Shown: positions 54,488-63,639 of the stretch, piece by piece | Layout: every line of letters starts with the position of its first letter | How positions within the stretch are numbered: position 1 is the stretch's first letter | Made by a program: the position numbers and the translations under genes | The notes under the pieces: generated by a model | Seen by the model: only the letters and a program-made list of their open reading frames with translations | The model's database searches: none | What the model was told of the DNA's origin: nothing | From: Aquimarina mycalae | GTDB taxonomy: Bacteria; Bacteroidota; Bacteroidia; Flavobacteriales; Flavobacteriaceae | Assembly: GCF_029906345.1 (NCBI RefSeq) | Contig: NZ_JARYGY010000004.1 | Coordinates: 124,001-188,000 of the forward strand | DNA length: 64,000 nt | Direction of reading: 5' to 3'

Positions 54488-55168
54488 ATGCTAAGCGACT
54501 TAGCTTATTTATTCTATCCTATATATTGTGCTGCTTGTGATAACCCATTATATAAGAATGAACGAGTCTTGTGTACTTCTTGTAGACACAAGCTCCCATT
54601 AGGTAATTTCCATAAGGTAAACGCTAAAAAGATTGAAAAAGTATTTTATGGGCGTGCCAAAATAGAAAATGCAACCTCTTTATTGGTATTCGAGAAAGGA
54701 GGATTAGTACAAAATCTCATACACAACCTTAAATATAGAGGTAGAGAAGAAATAGGAAAAGAACTTGGTATTTGGTTAGGCCATGAACTCTCTCAAAACA
54801 CTGTTTATCAAGATATTGATATTGTATTACCTGTTCCATTACATCCCAGAAGATTGAGAGAAAGAGGGTTTAATCAAGTGGAGAAATTTGGACAAGAAAT
54901 CGCCGAAAAATTAAACGCTGAATACATCGATTTCGTTTTGAAAAAAAATTCCTACAATCAAAAACAATCAAAAAATAGCCGATTTACCCGTTGGATGAAT
55001 ACTTCTGAAACATTTGGGGTTCAAAACGAGTCTTTACTGGTAAACAAACACATTTTGATTGTTGACGATATTGTCACTACAGGAGCTACGATAGAAGCTT
55101 GTATACAAGTACTCAAATCAATCCCTGGTATTAAAATAAGCATTGCAACTATGGCTATAACGGTATAG
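54488..55168 (+). CDS. ComF family phosphoribosyltransferase-like protein
   Basis: A 226-residue protein. The N-terminal Cys pairs (CAACDNPLY and CTSCRHKLP) form a zinc-binding site, followed by the PRTase fold with LPVPLHPRRLRERGFNQ and the PRPP motif ILIVDDIVTTGAT. In naturally competent bacteria ComF helps DNA uptake or processing; in others its substrate is unclear. Competence is not implied by this gene alone. It is followed after 58 bases by the Ig-like lipoprotein gene and precedes it on the same strand. Confidence 0.93.
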   Translation: MLSDLAYLFYPIYCAACDNPLYKNERVLCTSCRHKLPLGNFHKVNAKKIEKVFYGRAKIENATSLLVFEKGGLVQNLIHNLKYRGREEIGKELGIWLGHELSQNTVYQDIDIVLPVPLHPRRLRERGFNQVEKFGQEIAEKLNAEYIDFVLKKNSYNQKQSKNSRFTRWMNTSETFGVQNESLLVNKHILIVDDIVTTGATIEACIQVLKSIPGIKISIATMAITV

Positions 55169-55226
55169 ATTTTTTGTTTGTTATAAATAGTCGTTTCTTT
55201 GTGTTTTTAAAAATTGTAACGGAACT

Positions 55227-56840
55227 ATGTATAAAAGATCCTATACGTTATTGTTTACTGCTTTTTCCTTATTATTGATCATTAGTTGTGCTAAAAAAGG
55301 GTCGATAACAGGTGGAGAAAAGGATGAAATTCCTCCGAAATTTGTAAAGGCAACTCCTCCAAATTTTTCGACGAATTTTGACAAGAATGAAATCCGTATT
55401 TATTTTGATGAATATGTAAAACTAAAGGACCCACAAAAACAAATCATTATATCTCCTCCGATGGATCCAAAACCAGTGATAACACCATTGGGAGGTGCAA
55501 GCAAATATTTGAAAATTAAATTTCTAGATACTTTACTAGAAAACACAACCTATAGCATCAATTTTGGTCAAAGTGTAGTTGACAATAACGAAGGAAATCC
55601 AAATCCTTTTTTTAGATATGTTTTCTCTACTGGAAACTCTCTTGACTCGCTTAAAATACAAGGTTCCATTGGTGATGCATTAGAAAAAGAAGCAGATCCT
55701 TTTATAACTGTGGCCTTGTATGAGATTGATGAAAATTACTCAGATTCCTTAGTGTTTAATGAAGTTCCAAGATATATAACCAGTACATTGGACAGTATTA
55801 ATTTTAACCTTGATAATCTAAGACAAGGAAAATATAAGTTAATTGCTCTGAAAGATGTAGGAACTAATTATACCTATGAACCAAAACAGGATAAAATTGG
55901 GTTTTATGAAGGTGTTTTGAATTTACCTGCGGATACTGCAAAAGTTTTAAACCTCAAATTATTTAAAGAAGTTTTAGATTTCGAAGCATTAAAACCTAAA
56001 CAGGTTTCCAAAAATGCCTTTGTCTTTGGGTATGAAGGAGAGATAGACGCTATGCAGATTCGTATGCTAAGCAACAAACCTGAAAACTTTGAAACTAGAA
56101 TATTTCAGGATAAAGAGAAAGACACTTTACATTATTGGTTTAAACCGTTTTTTGAAGCGGATTCTCTGATTTTTGAAGTATCTAACAGCAAAAATTTTAA
56201 AGACACATTGGTCGCAAGATTTAAGGATCAATATAAAGACTCTTTAAAACTTAGTAACAATGTAAAAGGCAGTATGGCCTTTAATCAGAATTTCACATTA
56301 TCTGCAAATACCCCAATAGCATCTATAAATGATCAATTAATTTCATTAACAGATAAAGACACCTTAACAGTTCCATTTTCTATACAATTAGACAAAACAA
56401 GCAATGAGGCTACGTTTACTTTCGAAAGAACAGAAAGTAATTCTTACAATATGCAATTATTGCCTGAAGCGGTTACGGATTTTATTGGAAACGTAAATGA
56501 TACGATTAATTTTAACTTTAGAACCAAAAAACTTGCTGATTACGGTTCGATTTTTCTAACCCTTAAGAAAGTCAAAAAATATCCAGTATTGGTGCAAGCA
56601 ACGGATGAAAAAGGAAAATTTATTGACGAGAAAATTGCCAAAAATGAAGAAACCATTGTTTTTGATAACTTGAATCCTGGAAAATACAACCTAAGAGTTA
56701 TTTTTGACACCAATAATAATGGGAAATGGGATACTGGTAATTTTCTAAAAGGAATTCAACCTGAAGAAGTAGTATACTACCCAGAAACAATTGATGTTAG
56801 AGCCAATTGGGAGTTAAAACAAACTTTTATTTTAGAGTAA
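55227..56840 (+). CDS. Ig-like (SbsA-type) domain lipoprotein
   Basis: A 537-residue protein with a lipoprotein signal (lipidation Cys near 21, LIISCAKKG) and an N-terminal SbsA/Big_5-like domain (about 35-130, IPPKFVKATPPNFSTNF, IRIYFDEYVKL). The remainder is beta-rich, with a late segment (KYNLRVIFDTNNNGKWDTG) of the kind found at the ends of CarboxypepD_reg-like sandwich domains. Function unknown; probably structural or adhesive on the outer membrane. Its stop overlaps the convergent nitrilase gene by 14 bases. Confidence 0.8.
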   Translation: MYKRSYTLLFTAFSLLLIISCAKKGSITGGEKDEIPPKFVKATPPNFSTNFDKNEIRIYFDEYVKLKDPQKQIIISPPMDPKPVITPLGGASKYLKIKFLDTLLENTTYSINFGQSVVDNNEGNPNPFFRYVFSTGNSLDSLKIQGSIGDALEKEADPFITVALYEIDENYSDSLVFNEVPRYITSTLDSINFNLDNLRQGKYKLIALKDVGTNYTYEPKQDKIGFYEGVLNLPADTAKVLNLKLFKEVLDFEALKPKQVSKNAFVFGYEGEIDAMQIRMLSNKPENFETRIFQDKEKDTLHYWFKPFFEADSLIFEVSNSKNFKDTLVARFKDQYKDSLKLSNNVKGSMAFNQNFTLSANTPIASINDQLISLTDKDTLTVPFSIQLDKTSNEATFTFERTESNSYNMQLLPEAVTDFIGNVNDTINFNFRTKKLADYGSIFLTLKKVKKYPVLVQATDEKGKFIDEKIAKNEETIVFDNLNPGKYNLRVIFDTNNNGKWDTGNFLKGIQPEEVVYYPETIDVRANWELKQTFILE

Positions 56841-57615
56841 TCTGAAAATCATCTGCATCATTAAGAAAAGGAAGCTTGTTACGAGTATTTTGGATATGAG
56901 ACTTTTCTAACCTGGCATACAAGGTTGTTTCTTTTTCAATCGGATTTTCTTCTAATACAGAATTTCCTAACACATCATATACTGCAGAGTGACCGTTATA
57001 TTCATAACCTTTACCATCTAATCCAACTCGATTCACACCAATACAATAAGACATGTTTTCTATTGCTCTTGCTTTTAATAGGGCATCCCAAGCATTCACT
57101 CTTGGTTTTGGCCAACTTGCTACATATAACAAAACATCATATCCTGAAGTATTCCTTGCCCAAACAGGGAATCTAAGATCGTAACAAACCTGTGGTTTTA
57201 TTTTCCATCCTTTATATGATATGATCACATCCTCCATACCAGCAGTAAATACCTCTTCTTCCTTTGCTAAGGTAAATAATTGGTGTTTGTCATATTTCTG
57301 TACAGTCCCATCAGGCGTCACAAACAGAAAACGATTATAATAGCGATCTATATCTTTAATAATAATACTACCACAGATCGCACAATTTTTTTCTTTAGCC
57401 AATTTCTTTAACCAATTAATGGTTTCTCCATCCATAGTCTCAGCAACCTCAACTGCATTCATGGTAAAACCAGTATTGAACATTTCTGGTAACACAATCA
57501 GATCAACTTTTTGATCCATAAGATTAATCTTTTGTTCAAAATTTGATCTGTTCTGTATTGGATTCTCCCAAGATAAATGGGATTGGATTAAAGCAATTTC
57601 TAGTGTTGCATTCAT
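56827..57615 (-). CDS. Nitrilase-superfamily amidohydrolase (omega-amidase YafV-like)
   Basis: A 262-residue hydrolase with the complete catalytic triad E44 (LPEMFNTGF), K110 (KYDKHQLF) and C144 (VCYDLRFP). The TMDGETINWLKKLAKEKNCAI stretch and SWPKPRVNAWDALLKARAIEN fit the YafV/Nit2-like branch, which hydrolyses alpha-ketoglutaramate and similar omega-amides in glutamine-derived repair. Cytoplasmic. Convergent with the Ig-like gene, with a 14-base overlap of the two 3' ends (56827-56840). Confidence 0.92.
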   Translation of the reverse strand: MNATLEIALIQSHLSWENPIQNRSNFEQKINLMDQKVDLIVLPEMFNTGFTMNAVEVAETMDGETINWLKKLAKEKNCAICGSIIIKDIDRYYNRFLFVTPDGTVQKYDKHQLFTLAKEEEVFTAGMEDVIISYKGWKIKPQVCYDLRFPVWARNTSGYDVLLYVASWPKPRVNAWDALLKARAIENMSYCIGVNRVGLDGKGYEYNGHSAVYDVLGNSVLEENPIEKETTLYARLEKSHIQNTRNKLPFLNDADDFQITLK

Positions 57616-57661
57616 TTGCTAAAAATAATGAAATCATATCTTCTTAGAAAGACTTAATATA

Positions 57662-58126
57662 CTATTCATTTTCATCATCGATAGTAGTACTTTCAAAGTG
57701 AGCAGTTTTCTTTTTAGAAGAAACAATGATTTTATTTATTTGAGACTTTTCAATTTTATCAATATCAGACTCTTCAATAATAAAATCTATGCGAGTTATA
57801 CTTCTATTAGATACATTTGAAAAATCAGATTCTATTTCTTGCATATCCGAAATTAAATTCAACTCAAAATTCTCGCCTTTAATCAAAAGATTTGCTCCTT
57901 TCCAGGTTTTAATATGAAAGCTTCCTAAAATAATAGTTTTTACATAATAATAACCTGCCAACTCAACAATATCCATATAAATCTCATTTAATTGAGATTT
58001 AGCAAACTTTGTCCCTTCTACTTTAATAATAATATCTTCGGTATAGGTATCAACATGTAATTTTTCCATTGCTTTCACATTACCAAGAGCTGCTTGCACT
58101 TTAAGAATAGAATGTTTTAAACTCAT
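57662..58126 (-). CDS. Hypothetical protein (154 residues)
   Basis: A 154-residue soluble protein without motif known to me. The first 60 residues suggest a mixed alpha/beta fold, the middle (YYYVKTIILGSFHIKTWKG, LLIKGENFELNL) is beta-rich, and the last 30 are charged. It shares the strand of the nitrilase gene (46-base gap) and could be co-transcribed with it. Confidence 0.6.
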   Translation of the reverse strand: MSLKHSILKVQAALGNVKAMEKLHVDTYTEDIIIKVEGTKFAKSQLNEIYMDIVELAGYYYVKTIILGSFHIKTWKGANLLIKGENFELNLISDMQEIESDFSNVSNRSITRIDFIIEESDIDKIEKSQINKIIVSSKKKTAHFESTTIDDENE

Positions 58127-58355
58127 AATTTAGGTTTAGATTTCAAAAATAACTTTTCATTTAAAATTACAAACATTCTGATTTATATTTTATCAATTTA
58201 GGTAGCACGTTTTAAATTAGATTAAAAGTAAACTAAGTATGAGATTTAACAACAGAAATTTGACAGTCCAATAATCATCAATATTTGAGCAGTTTACACT
58301 CGTCATTTTTCCAGAAAATCCTTATTTTCGCAGACTTAATAGAAAGAACGATCCA

Positions 58356-61300
58356 ATGAGCACGAAGTTTCCTGAATATAAAGGACTTAACTTGCCAAAA
58401 GTGGCAGATGATATACTACAATTCTGGCAGCAGAATAATATTTTTGAGAAAAGTATTTCTGAACGAGAAGATGCAACTCCTTTTGTATTTTTTGAAGGGC
58501 CTCCTTCTGCAAATGGGCTGCCTGGAATTCACCATGTAATGGCTCGTGCTATTAAAGATATTTTTTGCCGATATAAAACCCAAAAAGGATATCAGGTTAA
58601 ACGTAAAGCTGGTTGGGATACTCATGGACTTCCTGTAGAATTAGGGGTAGAAAAAGAATTGGGGATTACCAAAGAAGATATCGGTAAAAAAATAACCGTA
58701 GAAGAATATAATGAGGCTTGTAAAAAAGCCGTGATGCGTTATACAGATATCTGGAATGATCTTACAGAAAAGATCGGATATTGGGTTGATATGGAAGATC
58801 CGTACATCACCTACAAAGCCAAGTACATGGAAACAGTATGGTGGTTACTTTCAGAAATTTATAAGAAAGGATTACTGTACAAAGGATATACTATTCAACC
58901 ATATTCTCCTAAAGCAGGAACAGGACTAAGCTCACATGAGCTTAATCAACCAGGAACCTATCAGGATGTAACCGATACTACAGTAGTAGCTCAGTTTAAG
59001 GCAAAAAAAGAAACACTACCATCATTTCTAGAAGATATACAAGGTGATATTCATTTCTTAGCTTGGACAACTACACCATGGACATTACCATCTAATACTG
59101 CACTTACTGTTGGGCCAAAAATTGACTATGTAGTTGTAAAAACTTTCAATCAATATACTTTTGAACCAATCCATGTGATTCTTGCTAAAAACCTTGTTGG
59201 GAAGCAATTTACTGGAAAATTTATATTGGCAGAAAATGAAGAAACTCTTAACACCTTTAAAGAAGGCGATAAGAAGATTCCATATATTATTCTTAAGGAA
59301 TTCAAGGGAGCTGATCTTGTGGAGATTCGTTATGAACAATTGCTAGATTATGCTACTCCTTACAATAATCCAGAACACGCATTTAGAGTAATTTCTGGTG
59401 ATTTTGTAACAACCGAAGATGGTACGGGTATCGTACATACGGCACCAACTTTTGGAGCAGATGATGCTATGGTAGCAAAACAAGCTACTCCAGAGGTTCC
59501 GCCATTATTGGTTAAAGATGATAACGACAATTTAGTCCCATTGGTAGATTTGCAAGGTAAATTCACAAAACATCTGGGAGAATTTGCTGGTAAATATGTA
59601 AAAAATGAATATTATAATGATGGTGAAGCTCCAGAAAAATCTGTAGATGTAGAAATTGCTATCAAACTAAAAATAGAAAACAAAGCCTTTAAGGTTGAAA
59701 AATATGTACACAGTTATCCAAACTGTTGGCGTACCGATAAACCCGTTTTATATTATCCATTAGATTCTTGGTTTATAAAAGTAACCGATTTTAAGGATCG
59801 TATGCATGAACTTAATTTAGGTATTAATTGGAAGCCAAAAGCAACAGGAGAAGGACGTTTTGGAAATTGGTTAGCTAACGCCAATGATTGGAATCTATCC
59901 AGATCTCGTTTCTGGGGAATCCCTTTACCTATATGGCGTACAGAAGATGGTAAAGAAGAAATGATCATCGGATCTGTAGAAGAATTAAAAACTGAAATGT
60001 CTAAAGCTATAGGAGCTGGAGTTCTCGAAGCAGATATTTTTGCAGATTTTATAGTTGGAGATATGAGTGAGGAAAACTATGATAAAATAGATCTTCATAA
60101 AAATGTAGTTGATAAGATTACTTTAGTTTCTCCATCTGGAAAGCCAATGAAGCGAGAAAGTGATCTGATTGATGTATGGTTTGATTCGGGATCTATGCCA
60201 TACGCGCAATGGCATTATCCTTTTGAAAATAAAGAAAAGGTTGAATCTGGTGAGAAAAAAGCAGATTTTATTGCAGAAGGTGTAGATCAAACACGTGGAT
60301 GGTTTTATACATTACACGCTATTGGAACTATGATTTTTGATGATGTGGCTTATAAAAATGTAGTCTCTAATGGTTTAGTATTGGACAAAAATGGTCAAAA
60401 AATGTCTAAGCGATTAGGTAATGCTGTAGATCCATTCGATACTTTAAAAGCTTATGGCCCTGATGCTACCAGATGGTACATGATCAGTAATGCCAATCCT
60501 TGGGATAATCTAAAATTTGATTCTGAAGGTATTGCAGAAGTACGACGTAAGTTTTTTGGTACATTATATAATACTTATTCCTTTTTTACATTATATGCCA
60601 ACATCGATAATTTTACGTATGCTGAAGCCGATATTCCGTTGGCAGAACGTCCAGAAATTGATCGATGGATATTAAGTGAGTTGCATACATTGATTAAAAA
60701 TGTAGATCAATATTATAACGAATATGAACCAACAAAGGCTACACGAGCTATTTCTGATTTTGTGCAGGAAAATCTTAGTAACTGGTTTGTTCGTTTAAGT
60801 CGAAGAAGATATTGGAAAGGAGATTATCAACAAGATAAAATATCAGCATATCAGACTTTATACACTTGTATGCTTACCGTTGCAAAACTTGGTGCTCCTG
60901 TCGCGCCATTCTTTATGGACCGCTTGTATAAAGATTTGACGTCTAATTCGGAACAAAAAACTTTTGAAAGTGTTCATTTGGCGCATTTCCCAGAATACGA
61001 CAGTTCATTTGTAGATAAAGCACTGGAACATAAAATGCAAAAAGCACAATCAGTATGTTCTTTAGTCCTTTCATTACGTCAAAAAGAAAAGATCAAAGTA
61101 CGCCAGCCATTGCAACGAATTATGATTCCTGTATTGAATGATACCGACAAAGCAGAAATAAATGATATCGCAGGACTTATAAAAAGTGAAGTGAATGTTA
61201 AAGAAATTGAGCTGTTAGATGATGCTTCTGGTATATTAGTAAAACAAATTAAGCCTAATTTTAAAAATTTAGGTCCTCGTTTCGGAAAAGATATGAAGCT

Positions 61301-61760
61301 GATTGCTAGTAAGATACAATCTTTTGATCAAGAAGCTATTAAAATTCTTGAACAAACTGGCAAATTTGATATAGAAATTAATGATAAAATTATTACTTTA
61401 GAAACCGATGATGTGGAAATCAGCTCTCAGGATATTGAAGGTTGGTTGGTTGCAAATTCAGGTTCCCTTACCGTAGCATTGGATATAACCATAACTCCAG
61501 CACTTAAAAAAGAAGGGATTGCCAGAGAACTTGTAAACAGAATCCAAAATATTCGTAAGGATAGCGGATTAGAGGTGACTGATCGTATAGAAATAGTAAT
61601 AAAAGAAAACAAATCGATACAAGAAGCGGTTGCAACCAATGAAGCATACATCAAAAATGAAACCTTAACCGAGACAATTGAATTTGCAACAGATGTAATA
61701 AATGGTACAGAAATTGCGTTTGACGACATTGCAACCCAATTGGTAATAAAAAAACAATAA
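58356..61760 (+). CDS. ileS: Isoleucyl-tRNA synthetase with GIHH signature
   Basis: A 1134-residue class I synthetase, of the length and architecture seen in the eukaryote-like (type 2) branch. The usual HxGH signature is replaced by G57-I58-H59-H60 in ANGLPGIHHVMARAIKD, a swap of its first and third residues. The KMSKR motif is intact at 682-686 (NGQKMSKRLGN). The editing (CP1) domain has TTPWTLPSNTALTVGP and the GTGIVHTAP motif, so editing of misactivated valine should be kept. The long C-terminal region binds tRNA-Ile. The dksA-like gene starts four bases after its stop. Predicted consequence: altered mupirocin sensitivity. Confidence 0.98.
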   Translation: MSTKFPEYKGLNLPKVADDILQFWQQNNIFEKSISEREDATPFVFFEGPPSANGLPGIHHVMARAIKDIFCRYKTQKGYQVKRKAGWDTHGLPVELGVEKELGITKEDIGKKITVEEYNEACKKAVMRYTDIWNDLTEKIGYWVDMEDPYITYKAKYMETVWWLLSEIYKKGLLYKGYTIQPYSPKAGTGLSSHELNQPGTYQDVTDTTVVAQFKAKKETLPSFLEDIQGDIHFLAWTTTPWTLPSNTALTVGPKIDYVVVKTFNQYTFEPIHVILAKNLVGKQFTGKFILAENEETLNTFKEGDKKIPYIILKEFKGADLVEIRYEQLLDYATPYNNPEHAFRVISGDFVTTEDGTGIVHTAPTFGADDAMVAKQATPEVPPLLVKDDNDNLVPLVDLQGKFTKHLGEFAGKYVKNEYYNDGEAPEKSVDVEIAIKLKIENKAFKVEKYVHSYPNCWRTDKPVLYYPLDSWFIKVTDFKDRMHELNLGINWKPKATGEGRFGNWLANANDWNLSRSRFWGIPLPIWRTEDGKEEMIIGSVEELKTEMSKAIGAGVLEADIFADFIVGDMSEENYDKIDLHKNVVDKITLVSPSGKPMKRESDLIDVWFDSGSMPYAQWHYPFENKEKVESGEKKADFIAEGVDQTRGWFYTLHAIGTMIFDDVAYKNVVSNGLVLDKNGQKMSKRLGNAVDPFDTLKAYGPDATRWYMISNANPWDNLKFDSEGIAEVRRKFFGTLYNTYSFFTLYANIDNFTYAEADIPLAERPEIDRWILSELHTLIKNVDQYYNEYEPTKATRAISDFVQENLSNWFVRLSRRRYWKGDYQQDKISAYQTLYTCMLTVAKLGAPVAPFFMDRLYKDLTSNSEQKTFESVHLAHFPEYDSSFVDKALEHKMQKAQSVCSLVLSLRQKEKIKVRQPLQRIMIPVLNDTDKAEINDIAGLIKSEVNVKEIELLDDASGILVKQIKPNFKNLGPRFGKDMKLIASKIQSFDQEAIKILEQTGKFDIEINDKIITLETDDVEISSQDIEGWLVANSGSLTVALDITITPALKKEGIARELVNRIQNIRKDSGLEVTDRIEIVIKENKSIQEAVATNEAYIKNETLTETIEFATDVINGTEIAFDDIATQLVIKKQ

Positions 61761-61764
61761 GAGT

Positions 61765-62148
61765 ATGGCAGAAGATGTAAAAGTAAGGTATAGTGACAAC
61801 GATTTAGCGATGTTCAAAGAAATTATCGTTGACAAAATGGAAAAAGCACAGAAAGACTTAGAATTGTTACAAAGTGCTTACAAAAATGATGGAAATAATG
61901 GTACAGATGACACCTCTCCAACATTTAAAGCTTTTGAAGAAGGAAGCGAGACTATGTCTAAAGAAGCAAATACACAACTTGCAATTAGACAAGAGAAATT
62001 TGTACGTGATTTAAAGAATGCTTTGTTACGTATTGAAAACAAAACATATGGTATTTGTCGTGTAACGGGAAAACTTATTAACCCAGAGCGATTAAAACTC
62101 GTTCCTCATGCAACACTTAGTATAGAAGCTAAGAATATGCAGAGCTAA
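61765..62148 (+). CDS. DksA/TraR-like protein with degenerate zinc finger
   Basis: A 127-residue protein with an N-terminal coiled coil (about 10-95) and a C-terminal segment (YGICRVTGKLINPERLKLVP) that corresponds to the DksA zinc finger, but only one of its four Cys is present. Binding of zinc is therefore unlikely, while the fold may remain. DksA-type proteins bind RNA polymerase and modulate the stringent response. Related flavobacterial proteins appear to have the same loss. Four bases after ileS, surely co-transcribed with it. Confidence 0.9.
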   Translation: MAEDVKVRYSDNDLAMFKEIIVDKMEKAQKDLELLQSAYKNDGNNGTDDTSPTFKAFEEGSETMSKEANTQLAIRQEKFVRDLKNALLRIENKTYGICRVTGKLINPERLKLVPHATLSIEAKNMQS

Positions 62149-62172
62149 CAAATAATAAAATATTGTACTTTT

Positions 62173-62203
62173 AAAGTGCTTTCCAAAGATTGGGAAGCAC
62201 TTT
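62173..62203 (+). terminator. Terminator of the ileS unit, 12-bp stem with one G-U pair
   Basis: AAAGTGCTTTCC (62173-62184) pairs with GGGAAGCACTTT (62192-62203) over a 7-base loop, with one G-U wobble, and runs into a T tract. It lies 25 bases after the DksA-like gene. Confidence 0.85.
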
Positions 62204-62276
62204 TTTTATTTCCTAATGTAACCTTTTTAAAAAACTCAGGTATTACTAATAGAAGCTAACCAAAAAGAGTGACATC

Positions 62277-62810
62277 TTGAAAAATTCAACTGACGAAGAA
62301 TTAATGATTCTGGTATCTAAGGGAAACTTAGATATGATGAGTATCCTTTTCGATCGATACCATATAAGAATATTTAATTTTTTACTAAAAATGACGAGAG
62401 ATCGGGATATCAGTCAGGATATTACTCAAGAGGTGTTCTATAAAGCTATAAAGTATAGAGCTTCTTATAAAAATGGTAAGTTTTCATCATGGATATATAC
62501 TATTGCCAGAAATATATTCTCAGATCATTATCAACGTCAAAAAAATAAAGATCAACGATTAGACAATATCGAATACAAAATAGAAAGAGAAGAAACTGAT
62601 AGCATAGCACAAGATGAAATTAAGGAACAACTGCATAGAGCATTAGAACAATTAAATCATGGAGATAGAGAATTAGTCATCATGAATAGATATCAAGGTA
62701 TCAAGTATCAGGAAATTGCTGAGATAACAGGTTCTACTGCAGGAGCGGTAAAGACCAAGGTACATAGAGCAATTCATAAATTAAAGGATCATTACCTACA
62801 AAACATATAA
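62277..62810 (+). CDS. ECF-type RNA polymerase sigma factor
   Basis: A 177-residue sigma-70 family factor. Region 2 is about 20-85 (LFDRYHIRIFNFLLKMTRDR, DITQEVFYKAIKY, SSWIYTIARNIF), and region 4 about 115-172 (HGDRELVIMNRYQGIKYQEI and GAVKTKVHRAIHKL). The start is a TTG at 62277; it fits the N-terminus of the family (KNSTDEELMILVSKGN), whereas the first ATG would cut it by nine residues. It is followed after four bases by an anti-sigma gene, so activity is controlled by that partner. The signal is unknown. Confidence 0.93.
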   Translation: MKNSTDEELMILVSKGNLDMMSILFDRYHIRIFNFLLKMTRDRDISQDITQEVFYKAIKYRASYKNGKFSSWIYTIARNIFSDHYQRQKNKDQRLDNIEYKIEREETDSIAQDEIKEQLHRALEQLNHGDRELVIMNRYQGIKYQEIAEITGSTAGAVKTKVHRAIHKLKDHYLQNI

Positions 62811-62814
62811 CGAT

Positions 62815-63606
62815 ATGAACTGTAAAAAGATAGAAAACAAACTCATCGATTATATTGATCGCAATCTAGATCAGGAAACATATAAAGCTATTACAGCTCA
62901 TCTTACTACCTGTAATAATTGTAAAGAATCATTACAGGAACTAAAATTAGTTTTTGAAAGAATTGATAATGATTCACAAGAATTACCTGACCTGAAGATG
63001 AAGATGAATTTTGAAGAAATGCTTCAAAAAGAAAAAAGTCTAATGAGTGAGTCAAAAGTGGTTTCATTAGATAATTCTTGGAAAAACCATTGGAAGACTG
63101 CTTTGCAAGTTGCTGCTACTATTGCACTAGTTGTTTCAAGTTTTTTTTACGGAAAATATCAAAATGATGAATCCATTGCCAAAGAAGTAGCCATATTAAA
63201 AAAAGAAAAAGTACAGTTAAAGCAAGAAGTAACTATTTCTCTTATTGAAAATGAATCTGCCAGTAAACGTTTACAAGCAGTAAACTACGCAGAAGAATTT
63301 GATAAACCAGGAAATGAGATATTGAAAGCTTTAATTAATAAAATGTTTTATGACAACCATATTAATGTGCGACTTGCTGCAGCAGAAGCGCTTAGTAAAT
63401 TTTCGGATGTAGAAATGGTTCGTAAATCATTAATCGATGCTTTGGAGATTGAAAAAGATCCAGGCATGCAAATTGAATTAATTCAAATATTAGTTTCTAT
63501 ACATGAAAAACGCGCAGTTCCTTCTATGGAAAAGTTACTTCAAAATGAAGCAACACCAAATTATGTAAAAGATCAGGTAACGATTGGTCTACCAAATTTA
63601 ATTTAA
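62815..63606 (+). CDS. Anti-sigma factor: zf-HC2 domain, TM helix, HEAT repeats
   Basis: A 263-residue protein. The N-terminal zf-HC2 anti-sigma domain has C3, H29, C33 and C36 (HLTTCNNC), the usual ZAS arrangement. A membrane helix is at about 98-118 (ALQVAATIALVVSSFFYG), then a short coiled coil, and a periplasmic region (about 160-260) with HEAT-like repeats (NVRLAAAEALSKF; SIHEKRAVPSMEKLL). The HEAT part replaces the usual sensor domain and could bind a protein ligand. Translationally coupled to the sigma gene, spacing four bases. Confidence 0.88.
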   Translation: MNCKKIENKLIDYIDRNLDQETYKAITAHLTTCNNCKESLQELKLVFERIDNDSQELPDLKMKMNFEEMLQKEKSLMSESKVVSLDNSWKNHWKTALQVAATIALVVSSFFYGKYQNDESIAKEVAILKKEKVQLKQEVTISLIENESASKRLQAVNYAEEFDKPGNEILKALINKMFYDNHINVRLAAAEALSKFSDVEMVRKSLIDALEIEKDPGMQIELIQILVSIHEKRAVPSMEKLLQNEATPNYVKDQVTIGLPNLI

Positions 63607-63639
63607 AAATTTCAATCAAAAATCAATAAAAAAGAACAA

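Noticed and set aside
54488..55168. comF as a sign of natural competence.
   Set aside because: ComF-type proteins are widespread in bacteria without known competence; no other com genes are in the window.
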